Positions 1 through 8,481 of a stretch of DNA of 64,000 nucleotides are shown here, piece after piece. Position numbers and translations under genes: made by a program. Where the stretch lies: the NCBI RefSeq assembly GCF_000403455.2, contig NZ_KE159726.1, positions 468,168 to 532,167 on the forward strand, read 5' to 3'. A model generated the notes under the pieces. It was given only the letters and a program-made list of their open reading frames with translations, did no database searches and was not told the origin of the DNA. Numbering within the stretch: position 1 is the stretch's first letter; each line of letters begins with the position of its first letter. The DNA comes from Dorea sp. 5-2. GTDB taxonomy: Bacteria > Bacillota > Clostridia > Lachnospirales > Lachnospiraceae.

Positions 1-1
1 G

Positions 2-1069
2 CTTCAGGTATATGAGCACAGAGCCGGCGGCTCTGGGATCATTGCCGTTATGCGAGGCGGCAAAGGCGCAGGAAAGACGGTTCTTATGAGAGCCGATATC
101 GACGCGCTTCCGATCGAAGAAAAGACGGATCGCGGGTATCGGTCCATGAATCCGGGGCGTATGCATGCATGCGGCCACGACGGCCATGCGGCATGGCTGA
201 TCGGAGCAGCGAAGCTCTTGTCGCTGACCCGGGAGGAATGGGGAGGCTGTATCAAGTTCGTGTTCCAACCGGGAGAAGAGATCGGCAAAGGAGCCGACAT
301 TCTGATCGGGGAAGATAAGGTTTTGGAAGATCCGCCGGTTGACATGGCGTTTGCCGCTCATGGCTGGCCTTCCATAGAGAGCGGCAGGATCGGGATCGCG
401 AGAAGATGTGCGTTTGGGTGCGTGGGATCCTTTCGGGTAAAAATAACCGGTCAAAAAGGGCATGCATCCTGGCCGGAGCAGACGGTGGACCCGATTGCCG
501 CGGCAAATGAGATCTATCAGTATATCCCGGCAATCCTGGCGAGGAAGATCGGAGGTACGGCGTCAAAGGTAATGTCTGTAACCTATATGCAGGCGGGGGA
601 TCCGAAGGTACGCAATATCATCCCTGCGGCATGTGAGTTTGGAGGAACGATGAGGGCGGCGAAGAAAGAGACGTTGGAGATCATGGGAAGGGAATTGAAG
701 AAAGAGACAGAGGCTGTGTGCAGAGTATACGGGGCATCCTGGGAAGTGGATGTGAGGACTCACGGCGGTGCGGTCGAGAATGCTCCGGGTCTTCTGGAAG
801 GAGTACGAAACGCGGCGGCAGAGGTGCTTGGCAGGGAACAGGTGTATATTATAGAAGAAGATAATCTTGGAGGAGAGAATTTTGCGGAATACAGTTCAAG
901 AGTACCGTCCGTATATATGTTTATCGGAATAAAGCCTGCAGATCAGCAGGAGGCGCCGGGGCTTCACAGCCCCCAATACCGGTTTGACGACCAGATACTT
1001 GCAGGGGCGGCGGGAACATTTGCGGCGATCGGATACTATGGGTGTATGGGAATGTTAGAGCGTGCCTGA
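2..1069 (+). CDS. M20-family amidohydrolase (peptidase), 5' end outside window
   Basis: Zn-dependent amidohydrolase of the M20/HipO-AbgB family, which hydrolyses N-acyl amino acids or similar amides in the cytoplasm. The reading frame is open to the window edge (base 2 is in frame), so the N-terminus, about 50 residues by family length, is missing; an internal ATG at 50 is not the likely start. Visible family motifs are RADIDALP, the metal site MHACGHDGHAA, FQPGEE, AAHGWP and, near the end, LGGENFAEY. It ends about 100 bases before a PucR-type regulator on the same strand, so the regulator may control it. The substrate cannot be told from sequence. Confidence 0.9.
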   Translation, partial: LQVYEHRAGGSGIIAVMRGGKGAGKTVLMRADIDALPIEEKTDRGYRSMNPGRMHACGHDGHAAWLIGAAKLLSLTREEWGGCIKFVFQPGEEIGKGADILIGEDKVLEDPPVDMAFAAHGWPSIESGRIGIARRCAFGCVGSFRVKITGQKGHASWPEQTVDPIAAANEIYQYIPAILARKIGGTASKVMSVTYMQAGDPKVRNIIPAACEFGGTMRAAKKETLEIMGRELKKETEAVCRVYGASWEVDVRTHGGAVENAPGLLEGVRNAAAEVLGREQVYIIEEDNLGGENFAEYSSRVPSVYMFIGIKPADQQEAPGLHSPQYRFDDQILAGAAGTFAAIGYYGCMGMLERA

Positions 1070-1168
1070 AGTATAGAAAATGTCAATAACTAAAGGCTTG
1101 CCGATCGAAAATCTATTTGACAGATACAATTTTCTGGGAAATAATATTCATAAATGGGGTGGATGGAT

Positions 1169-2305
1169 ATGTTTGAGATTGAAAATTGTTACAGGCTCAT
1201 ATTTGAAGCTATGCTGGAAGATTCTGCATTACAGTGTATTGCAGAGAGATTGGAACAATATACCAGAGCAGGGACAGCATTTATTACAGGTGCGGGAGTA
1301 CTTGCAGGCTGTTCCGGTCTGTGCGCCCGCATGTTTCCGGGATCGGCGGGGGCGGGGCGTCTGGTATCGGAAGATTATGCAGTCATCCGGGATAAGGAAG
1401 AGACGGATGGAAGATCCTGGTGCATCACTCCCGTATATGGAATCCGTATGGCGATCGGTTATGTTGTTTTGATATACGGGAAGAAGGAAGAGGAAGCTTT
1501 ATTCCAGGAATTGGGAGAACTTCTGGCACAGAATGTAAAGAGGTATTTTGAAGAAGAACAGAAAAAGTATCTTTTCTGTCAGCCGCTCAAGGAGCATATG
1601 GCAGGCAGCCTGCTGTTCGAAGAAGATCCGCGGAAGCATTCGAAGGAACCTGGCCTCCCCGAAGGAAGTTTTATTGTCGTGTTGTTCCGTAAGAAGGACG
1701 GACAGGCAGAGGAGCAGGTTGCTTCTTTGCGGAATATATGGAACAGTATCATTATATATGAAGAGGAAGATACGGTACTTGTATTATTGCATCAGTTAAA
1801 GGAGCAGGACGCGGCATCTGTCTATGCGGCGGCTGAGACGGAAAAACTGAAGTGCTGTATCAGCGAGGTGTTCACAGAGCTTTGCCTGTGCCGGGATAAG
1901 AAGGACATCTTGAAAAGGATCGCCTGGACAGAGGAGCTTTGGGAGGGGGATCCTGTGCGCAGAGAAAAAGAGTGGTCTATGCGCGGGATGTATACTTATG
2001 CGATGTCCCTGATCAAGATCGCGGGACTAAAGGATTATTCGATCGAGCAGCTGATCCTGGAGGATGAGAAGAATCATACGGAGTTATACCATACTCTTAA
2101 GACTTACCTGCTCTGTGAAAATAATGTCACCATAGCGGCGAAGAGACTGCATATCCATAGAAATACGCTTGTGTACCGGTTAAAGCAGATCCGGGAATGC
2201 CTGGATGTGGATACGAACGATCATGATGTATCCAGAGAGCTGCTGGCATTTATGATGATGAATGATATTGCAGGAGAGAATGTAAGGAGCGATCATGTAT
2301 TATGA
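1169..2305 (+). CDS. PucR-family transcriptional regulator
   Basis: Probable DNA-binding regulator of the PucR/CdaR family. The last 60 residues hold the typical PucR C-terminal helix-turn-helix (NNVTIAAKRLHIHRNTLVYR then LKQIRECLDVD). The upstream 300 residues are a sensor-like region without a motif I recognise. Three in-frame ATGs lie close together (1154, 1163, 1169). I chose 1169 because GGTGG sits six bases before it, while 1154 has no ribosome site. The stop overlaps the next start (ATGA type), so it is translationally coupled to the iron-sulfur protein that follows, which carries a second copy of this HTH type. The regulated pathway is unknown; members of this family often control purine or amino-acid catabolism. 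Confidence 0.8.
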   Translation: MFEIENCYRLIFEAMLEDSALQCIAERLEQYTRAGTAFITGAGVLAGCSGLCARMFPGSAGAGRLVSEDYAVIRDKEETDGRSWCITPVYGIRMAIGYVVLIYGKKEEEALFQELGELLAQNVKRYFEEEQKKYLFCQPLKEHMAGSLLFEEDPRKHSKEPGLPEGSFIVVLFRKKDGQAEEQVASLRNIWNSIIIYEEEDTVLVLLHQLKEQDAASVYAAAETEKLKCCISEVFTELCLCRDKKDILKRIAWTEELWEGDPVRREKEWSMRGMYTYAMSLIKIAGLKDYSIEQLILEDEKNHTELYHTLKTYLLCENNVTIAAKRLHIHRNTLVYRLKQIRECLDVDTNDHDVSRELLAFMMMNDIAGENVRSDHVL

Positions 2306-4443
2306 AGATTAAGCAGGAGCTGCCGGAGATCTTTGAGGAATTCGGAGAACAGAGAAAAAAGTCTTTTCTGGAGATCAAGAACTATAAGGAGAGAGGGATT
2401 CCGGTGGTGGGATTATATTGTGCATATTTTCCGCCGGAACTTGCGATCGCAGCCGGTGCGGTTCCGGTAACTTTGTGTTCATTTGCCGAGGAAACGATCC
2501 CGGCGGCTGAGCGGGATATGCCGAAAAGCATGTGTCCCCTTGTGAAATCCAGTTATGGGTTTGCCATTGAAGATAAATGCCCGCTGTTTCATTTCTCAGA
2601 CCTGGTGATCGGCGAGACCACCTGCGACGGGAAAAAGAAGATGTATGAGATGATGATGGAATTCAAAGCGGTCCATGTCATGGAACTTCCGAGCAGTCAG
2701 TCCGAGCGGGGGTATGAATTCTGGAAAGGAGAGGTGATCCGTGCGAAGGAGTATCTGGAAGAGTTCTTCCATGTGGTGATCACGGAAGAAATGATCCGGG
2801 ATGCGGTCCATCTCAATAATCGGATCCGGATGTCTCTGAAGTCGTTGTGTGAAGTGATGAAGCTGGATCCTGCGCCAGTATCGGGGGAGGATATTCAGAA
2901 GATGGTACTTGGAAGCAAGTATCGTTTTGATTTCCAGACAACGCCGGAGCTTGTGGCAGGCGTGCGGGATAAGCTTTTAGAAGAGTATGAACAGGGCAAG
3001 AAGTTAGAGAAGCGGGTTCGGCTCTTGGTGACAGGATGCCCCATCGGAGGGGACAGCCTGAAGGTGATCCGCGCGATCGAGCAGAACGGCGGCGTGGTGG
3101 TTGCGACGGAGAATTGCAGCGGCGTGCGCGCGCTTTCGACGATGGTGGAAGAGGATACCGACGATATCTACGGAGCTATCGCCAGAAAATATCTGTCGAC
3201 CGGTTGTTCTATTATGACGCCGAATGATAACAGGATAGAGCTTCTTGGCGAGATCATAGACGAATATCATGTGGACGGCGTGGTGGAGGTGATCCTGACG
3301 GGATGTCATTCTACCGGGGCAGAGTCATTTTACATCCGTAAATTTGTCAGAGAGGAGAAGCGCCTTCCGTATATCGCGGTGGATACGGATTATTCGAGTG
3401 CGGACACGGGACAGATCGCGACGAGGCTGACGGCGTTTATCGAGATGATCCAGGCGGAACGGTCAGAAGAGAATCCTTTTGATATGAATACCTGTTATAA
3501 GATCGTACTCTCCGGCACAGGCAAAGGATGTTCAAAAAGCAAGATCCTAGAAGAGATCTGGGAGTACACGAAGATTCCGGTGGCGGAATACGATAAGACA
3601 GGGCGTCTTGCCGCCTGTGCGGGTCCTGAATGGACGGCGCAGGATGAGAACATCGTGAAGGTCGAAAGGGATCTGCCGGATGGGCAGGGGAAGATCGCGG
3701 CGTGTGTGCCGCGCGGGAGATCGAAGAAGATGTCGGAACAGTTAGTGGAGCTGCTGGTCCAGAGCTATAGTGTGAGGCGGCAGTTTTCGAAGAGTGAGAA
3801 GAGCGGGCATCCGGATTATCTGTGGGTGGCTGCGGAGCGCGGCGAAGATTTGGCGAGGATCTACGAGGCGGTAAGCCAGGACGAGGTATTTCAGGGGAAG
3901 CCGGATCTGCCGGAAGATAAGCGGATGTTTGTATCCTGTATCAAGGGGAAGGAGGACAGGAAGCGTCTGATCGACGTGTGCAGGGTGTGTATGCGGGACC
4001 GCGAGGGGCAGGTTGCTGTCGGAAACGGTTTCCGGGATCTGTCAGGCAAGGAAGAGAATGGCAGGCTGCAGGAGCAGGTGCTGCGGTTTGGCAGAGAAAA
4101 GAAGGACAGGCAGAATGTTCATCTGGTTGAAAATTATTACTATGAACTTGCCGTGGATGCCATAAGCGGACAGATCGAGCTTGCGTCCGTATATCCGAAG
4201 GAGCTTGCGGTTCTTCGCGGAGAAGGAGCGGAGAAGAGGAAGGAACTCTATGAGACTCTGTACTGGTATCTGCGGATGAAGCGCAATCTGGCTTCTACTG
4301 CGGCGAAGATGAAGCTGCACCGCAATACGCTGCTTCCCCGGATCGCACGGCTGAACGAGATCATGGAAGTCGACGCAATGGAAGGGGCGGATTGTGAGAG
4401 GATCCTGCTTGTGATGGAAGTGGAACGTTGGAAAGAAGGATAA
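2302..4443 (+). CDS. HgdB/double-cubane-cluster family protein fused to a PucR-type HTH
   Basis: About 713 residues. Residues 1 to about 390 match the 2-hydroxyacyl-CoA dehydratase D-subunit / double-cubane cluster protein family: an early Cys in SMCPLVKSSYG (about residue 78), GETTCDGKKK (about 108), TGCPIGGD, ATENCSG, TGCHSTGAES and YIAVDTDYSS. These cysteines are the likely iron-sulfur ligands. A middle region of about 250 residues is unassigned. The C-terminus (about 650-700) is a PucR-type HTH with LASTAAKMKLHRNTLLPRIA. Family members carry low-potential electrons or [4Fe-4S]/[8Fe-9S] clusters; the HTH adds a probable DNA-binding role. The start overlaps the PucR gene. No HgdC-like ATPase activator lies next to it in this window. 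A redox- or CoA-ester-responsive regulator is my inference. Confidence 0.8.
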   Translation: MKIKQELPEIFEEFGEQRKKSFLEIKNYKERGIPVVGLYCAYFPPELAIAAGAVPVTLCSFAEETIPAAERDMPKSMCPLVKSSYGFAIEDKCPLFHFSDLVIGETTCDGKKKMYEMMMEFKAVHVMELPSSQSERGYEFWKGEVIRAKEYLEEFFHVVITEEMIRDAVHLNNRIRMSLKSLCEVMKLDPAPVSGEDIQKMVLGSKYRFDFQTTPELVAGVRDKLLEEYEQGKKLEKRVRLLVTGCPIGGDSLKVIRAIEQNGGVVVATENCSGVRALSTMVEEDTDDIYGAIARKYLSTGCSIMTPNDNRIELLGEIIDEYHVDGVVEVILTGCHSTGAESFYIRKFVREEKRLPYIAVDTDYSSADTGQIATRLTAFIEMIQAERSEENPFDMNTCYKIVLSGTGKGCSKSKILEEIWEYTKIPVAEYDKTGRLAACAGPEWTAQDENIVKVERDLPDGQGKIAACVPRGRSKKMSEQLVELLVQSYSVRRQFSKSEKSGHPDYLWVAAERGEDLARIYEAVSQDEVFQGKPDLPEDKRMFVSCIKGKEDRKRLIDVCRVCMRDREGQVAVGNGFRDLSGKEENGRLQEQVLRFGREKKDRQNVHLVENYYYELAVDAISGQIELASVYPKELAVLRGEGAEKRKELYETLYWYLRMKRNLASTAAKMKLHRNTLLPRIARLNEIMEVDAMEGADCERILLVMEVERWKEG

Positions 4444-4538
4444 ACATATAAGGATTATGAAAATTGTCCCCCTTTTAAAATCTCCTGTCATGTGTTAAAA
4501 TATTTACATGCTTGAAATGAAGAGAAGGAGAGTTTGAT

Positions 4539-5498
4539 ATGGACAAATTATATGATGTAACTGCAATCGGCGAACTGTTAATTGATTTTACTATGAATGG
4601 ACAGAGCGATCAGGGGAATAATCTATTCGAAGCTTGTCCGGGCGGAGCGCCGTGCAATGTGCTTGCGATGTTGAATAAGCTTGGAAGAAAGACCGCGTTC
4701 ATCGGAAAAGTCGGAGAGGATCAGTTCGGACGGCTTTTGAAAGATACGATCGAAGGACTTGGGATCGGAACGAAAGGCTTGATCATGGATACGGAGGTTC
4801 GTACAACGCTTGCTTTTGTACATACGTTCCCGGACGGCGACAGAGAGTTCTCCTTCTATCGCAAACCAGGAGCGGATATGATGCTGACAGAGGATGACGT
4901 CGATCTTAACATGATCCGCCAGTCTAAGGCGTTCCATTTTGGAACGGTATCTATGACGGACGAGCCGTCAAGGTCGGCGACAAAGAAGGCGCTTAAGACC
5001 GCGAAGGAAGCGGGCTGCCTGATCACCTACGATCCGAACCTGCGTCCGCCGCTCTGGGGATCCTTAGAGGATGCGAAGGAACAGATCGAGTATGGGTTCC
5101 GGTATTGTGACGTCTTAAAGATCTCTGATAATGAGATCCAGTTCATCTCAGGGAAGGAAGACTATGATGAGGGGATCCGTTATCTGCAGGAGAAGTACCA
5201 GATCCCGCTTATCTTCCTGACCATGGGAAAGGACGGAAGCCGGGCGTATTATAAAGATCTGCGCGTAGAACGGAAAGGATTCCTGGTGAAGGCGATCGAG
5301 ACGACGGGCGCGGGAGATACCTTCTGCGGATGCGCCATCAACGGAGTGCTGACGTATGGCATAGACAATCTGACAGAAGAGAACCTGGGACAGATACTTA
5401 CCTATGCCAATGCAGGCGCGGCGCTGATCACCATGAAGAAGGGCGCCATCCGTTCTATGCCGGAGCCGGAAGATATTACGAAGCTGATAGAAGCATAG
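4539..5498 (+). CDS. PfkB-family carbohydrate kinase (fructokinase-like)
   Basis: Cytoplasmic ATP-dependent sugar kinase of the ribokinase/PfkB family, 319 residues, the normal length. The N-terminal signature GGAPCNVLAMLNKLG and the C-terminal signature ETTGAGDTFCGCAING, which holds the catalytic Asp and anion hole, are both present. Overall it resembles fructokinases (ScrK type), but the substrate within the family is not certain. A good ribosome site (GAAGGAGAG) precedes the ATG. It stands before murT with about 30 bases between, probably by chance of position rather than shared function. Confidence 0.88.
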   Translation: MDKLYDVTAIGELLIDFTMNGQSDQGNNLFEACPGGAPCNVLAMLNKLGRKTAFIGKVGEDQFGRLLKDTIEGLGIGTKGLIMDTEVRTTLAFVHTFPDGDREFSFYRKPGADMMLTEDDVDLNMIRQSKAFHFGTVSMTDEPSRSATKKALKTAKEAGCLITYDPNLRPPLWGSLEDAKEQIEYGFRYCDVLKISDNEIQFISGKEDYDEGIRYLQEKYQIPLIFLTMGKDGSRAYYKDLRVERKGFLVKAIETTGAGDTFCGCAINGVLTYGIDNLTEENLGQILTYANAGAALITMKKGAIRSMPEPEDITKLIEA

Positions 5499-5530
5499 CA
5501 ACATATCATAGACAGAGGGATAATCGAAGT

Positions 5531-6871
5531 ATGAGATTACGCAGAATGTTTGCCGTCTGGGCGGCGAAAATTACAGAAAAAGTCAGTGTCCGCATCTTTC
5601 ACCGCCAGGGTGTGACATGGGCGGGGAAGATTGCGCTTAAGATCTGCCCGGCTATTTTAACGGAGCTTGCGAGCCAGGTGAAGAAGGAGATCTTCATCGT
5701 ATGTGGGACGAACGGGAAGACGACGACGAATAATATGCTCTGTGCGGCGATCGAAGCGGAGGGATACCGTGTTGTCTGTAATCATACCGGTTCGAACATG
5801 CTCAATGGCGTGGCGGCTGCATTTGCACTCGGCGCCGGGATCGGTGGGAATCTGAAGGCGGATTATGCCTGCATTGAGATAGACGAAGCATCGACCAGAA
5901 GAGTATTTCCCCATTTTAAGCCGGATCATATGGTCCTGACGAATCTGTTCCGGGATCAGCTGGACCGCTATGGCGAGATTGATATTACGATGAAGATCCT
6001 GAAAGACGCAATGCAGTCTGCGCCGGGTATGAAAGTGATCGTGAATGGGGACGACGCGCTGTCGGCTTATCTTGCGATGGACAGCGGGAATGATTATGTG
6101 ACTTATGGGATCAGCGAACAGGTGACGGATGATAAGGATTCCCATGAGATACGGGAAGGCAGATTCTGTAAATGCTGCGGGGCGCCGCTGGAATACCGGT
6201 TCTATCATTACAGCCAGCTGGGGGATTACGCCTGTACAAAATGTGAGTTCCAAAGACCCAGGATCCAGTTCGACGCATCCGGGATCGAGATTGGGAGCGG
6301 TATTGCTTTTACGGTCGAGGGAAGGCGGATCCGGGCGGATTATAAAGGATTTTATAATGTATATAATATACTGGCGGCATATGCGGCGATCCGGACAGGC
6401 GGGCTGAAAGCAGAGCATTTCAACGAGATGCTTGCAAGGTTTAATCCGGAGAACGGAAGGATGGAGAGCTTCCGGATACGGGATGTGAAAGTTATGCTGA
6501 ATCTTGCGAAGAACCCTGCCGGATTCAATCAGAATATTTCTGCAGTCATGCAGGATGAGACGCCGAAGGATATTCTGATCGTGATCAATGACAATGCCCA
6601 GGATGGTACGGATGTTTCCTGGCTGTGGGATGTGGATTTTGACCGGTTCAAGGAGGATAAGATCCGTTCGGTTACGGTCAGCGGGATCCGCTGTTACGAT
6701 ATGGGGCTTCGTATGAAATATGTAGATATTCCCGCCGCGTCTGAACCGGATGTGGAGAAGGCGATCCGGCAGAGGCTTTCTGACGGCTGCGGAAACCTGT
6801 ATGTGCTTGTTAATTATACGGCTCTTTTCAGTACCAGGAACGTGTTAAAGAGATTGGAGGGGGAGAAGTGA
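5531..6871 (+). CDS. murT: Lipid II isoglutaminyl synthase, MurT subunit (Mur ligase-like)
   Basis: Catalytic ligase subunit of MurT/GatD, which amidates the D-glutamate of lipid II to D-isoglutamine on the inner face of the membrane. The Mur-ligase P-loop CGTNGKTTTNNM is near residue 57. Two Cys pairs, CKCCG (about 213) and CTKC (about 233), form the zinc ribbon typical of MurT. The C-terminal DUF1727 segment carries LNLAKNPAGFNQ. Length 446 residues fits. The start is ATG 5531; the longer open frame from 5330 overlaps the kinase gene and is unlikely. The stop overlaps the start of gatD, as expected for the two-subunit enzyme. Confidence 0.93.
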   Translation: MRLRRMFAVWAAKITEKVSVRIFHRQGVTWAGKIALKICPAILTELASQVKKEIFIVCGTNGKTTTNNMLCAAIEAEGYRVVCNHTGSNMLNGVAAAFALGAGIGGNLKADYACIEIDEASTRRVFPHFKPDHMVLTNLFRDQLDRYGEIDITMKILKDAMQSAPGMKVIVNGDDALSAYLAMDSGNDYVTYGISEQVTDDKDSHEIREGRFCKCCGAPLEYRFYHYSQLGDYACTKCEFQRPRIQFDASGIEIGSGIAFTVEGRRIRADYKGFYNVYNILAAYAAIRTGGLKAEHFNEMLARFNPENGRMESFRIRDVKVMLNLAKNPAGFNQNISAVMQDETPKDILIVINDNAQDGTDVSWLWDVDFDRFKEDKIRSVTVSGIRCYDMGLRMKYVDIPAASEPDVEKAIRQRLSDGCGNLYVLVNYTALFSTRNVLKRLEGEK

Positions 6872-7605
6872 TGGATATGGAGGAGAGGAAGGTCGTCATC
6901 GGACATCTGTATCCTGATCTTTTGAACTTATACGGAGACCGTGGGAATATCGCCTGCATGATGCAAAGATGTATCTGGCGCGGTATCAAGGCAGAGACGA
7001 TCGAGTTCAACACAGGGAGTACGATTGATTTCTCGAAGCTTGATATCGTTCTTCTTGGCGGCGGCTCTGACCGGGAGCAAGCGATCGTATGCAAGAATCT
7101 TCTGGAGATCCGGGAACAGTTCCGGGAATATATAGAAGATCACGGCGTCGTGCTTGCAGTCTGCGGCGGCTATCAGCTTCTGGGGAAATACTATAAGACA
7201 GGCAGCGAGATGATCGAGGGGCTGGATCTTGTAGATATGTATACGGAGCAGGAAGAAGGACGCCTGATCGACAACATCGTGTTGCAGAGCGATCTGGCAG
7301 ATATGCCGGTTGTAGGATTCGAGAATCACGGCGGGAGAACCTATATCAAAGACAACCAGCCCTTTGGGAAGGTGCTGTATGGTTCCGGCAACGACGGGAA
7401 AAGCGGCTATGAGGGCGTCATATATAAGAATGTGATAGGGACGTACCTGCATGGGCCGCTCCTTCCGAAGAACCCGCAGATCTGCGATCATCTGCTTGGC
7501 AGAGCATTGGAGAGAAGGTATGGTTCGGCAGAGCTGGCTCCATTGGACGACAGGCAGGAAGAAGCGGCAAATTCCTATATTTACCATAGATTTGTGAAGG
7601 AATAG
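6871..7605 (+). CDS. gatD: Lipid II isoglutaminyl synthase, glutamine amidotransferase subunit GatD
   Basis: Class I glutamine amidotransferase that supplies ammonia to MurT. The nucleophile lies in AVCGGYQLLG (Cys about residue 98) and the catalytic His in YLHGPLLPKNP (about 194); both are as in CobB/CobQ-like GatD proteins. Length 244 residues. ATG 6871 overlaps the murT stop by one base and follows a GGAGGGGG ribosome site, so the pair is coupled. A GTG at 6868 in the same frame is a less likely start. Confidence 0.92.
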   Translation: MDMEERKVVIGHLYPDLLNLYGDRGNIACMMQRCIWRGIKAETIEFNTGSTIDFSKLDIVLLGGGSDREQAIVCKNLLEIREQFREYIEDHGVVLAVCGGYQLLGKYYKTGSEMIEGLDLVDMYTEQEEGRLIDNIVLQSDLADMPVVGFENHGGRTYIKDNQPFGKVLYGSGNDGKSGYEGVIYKNVIGTYLHGPLLPKNPQICDHLLGRALERRYGSAELAPLDDRQEEAANSYIYHRFVKE

Positions 7606-7617
7606 AGGGGACAGGTT

Positions 7618-7863
7618 ATGAGGCAGGACCGGTTTAAGATGGAGAGGGAAGGGCTTGTTGAAGAAGGGCAGGAAGTCGAGATCAGCGAGAGAAGCGCCGT
7701 GACAGGGCAGTATACCTATCTGGTGGAGCCTTCTGTCGCGATGTCCGGAATCTATAGGACCAGTGAACGGATCCACGCACGTAAGGGGATCATCCGGAAG
7801 ATCGAGAAGACGGACAAGGGATTCTATCTGTTGGTCGAGACGGAGGATGAAAGCGTCCATTGA
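7618..7863 (+). CDS. Small conserved-looking hypothetical protein after gatD
   Basis: An 81-residue soluble protein with no motif I recognise. It is charged, with no signal or membrane segment, and its predicted strands (EVEISERSAVTGQYTYLVEP and GIIRKIEKTDKGFYLLVETE) suggest a small beta domain. ATG 7618 lies 12 bases after the gatD stop, with GAGGGGACAGG as ribosome site, so it is very probably in the murT-gatD operon. The position suggests a role linked to cell-wall amidation, but that is only context. Confidence 0.65.
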   Translation: MRQDRFKMEREGLVEEGQEVEISERSAVTGQYTYLVEPSVAMSGIYRTSERIHARKGIIRKIEKTDKGFYLLVETEDESVH

Positions 7864-7929
7864 CACTTACCGCAAAAGCACATATAATGGAAGAAGGAGA
7901 AATAGGAAAAAGGAGTGGGAACCAGATAG

Positions 7930-8388
7930 ATGATTGCAAAGAATGATGAGGCAAAGAGAAGTAAGATATGGAGGTTTGTCATGGCGGGCTCGACGATCCT
8001 GATCATCGTGGGAGCTATCCTGCTGCTTACGAAGTTATTTACGACGAATCCATTAGAAGGCGACTGGGCGGATGAGGACGGAAGTTTCAATATGTCTGTT
8101 ATGAAGAATGGTTCTATAGTGTTCTCGATTCCTGAGGCGGAGGAAGCCTCTGGCGTGGATGTAGATATGAAATATACTTTGAATAAGGAAGAGAAGACGA
8201 TCACGATCATGGCTGATGAAGCGGGATTTCAGGAAGTGGCAGACAGATCAGACGGGCAATACACGGAAGAAGAGATCAGGCAGGCGCTCTCGTCAGTGAT
8301 CACGACTTTTGACTATAGTGTGGATCAGGAGCAGCTGACTCTGACAGAAAGAGAGTATGGAGAGCAGTTAGTGTTGATAAAAGAATGA
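7930..8388 (+). CDS. Membrane-anchored hypothetical protein, DUF5640/lipocalin-like
   Basis: A 152-residue protein with a short basic cytoplasmic N-terminus, one membrane helix (about residues 17-38, VMAGSTILIIVGAILLLTKL) and an extracytoplasmic domain. The domain begins LEGDWADEDGSFNMSV and continues with strands ending EREYGEQLVLIKE, which looks like the small beta-barrel seen in clostridial DUF5640-type proteins. The function is unknown. It follows the small gene after gatD by 66 bases and precedes a hairpin that may end the transcript. Confidence 0.7.
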   Translation: MIAKNDEAKRSKIWRFVMAGSTILIIVGAILLLTKLFTTNPLEGDWADEDGSFNMSVMKNGSIVFSIPEAEEASGVDVDMKYTLNKEEKTITIMADEAGFQEVADRSDGQYTEEEIRQALSSVITTFDYSVDQEQLTLTEREYGEQLVLIKE

Positions 8389-8393
8389 TAAGG

Positions 8394-8432
8394 ATACCCC
8401 TCTATCGGGCAGGATATGCGGTAGAGGGGTAT
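8394..8432 (+). terminator. Hairpin after the murT-gatD group, possible weak terminator
   Basis: An 11-bp perfect stem (ATACCCCTCTA with TAGAGGGGTAT) encloses a 17-base loop, just after the stop at 8388. There is no clear T-run behind it, so it may be a weak terminator or an RNA-processing hairpin before ispG. Confidence 0.5.
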
Positions 8433-8481
8433 TTCCGCCTGTGGGATACCATAAGTGAGAAGAAAGGAGCGAAGGGACAGT

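Noticed and set aside
5330..5530. Upstream extension of the murT frame
   Set aside because: It runs inside the kinase gene in another frame; ATG 5531 gives the normal MurT N-terminus.
6928..7866. Minus-strand frame of 312 codons
   Set aside because: Antisense to gatD and the next gene; no family-like motifs.
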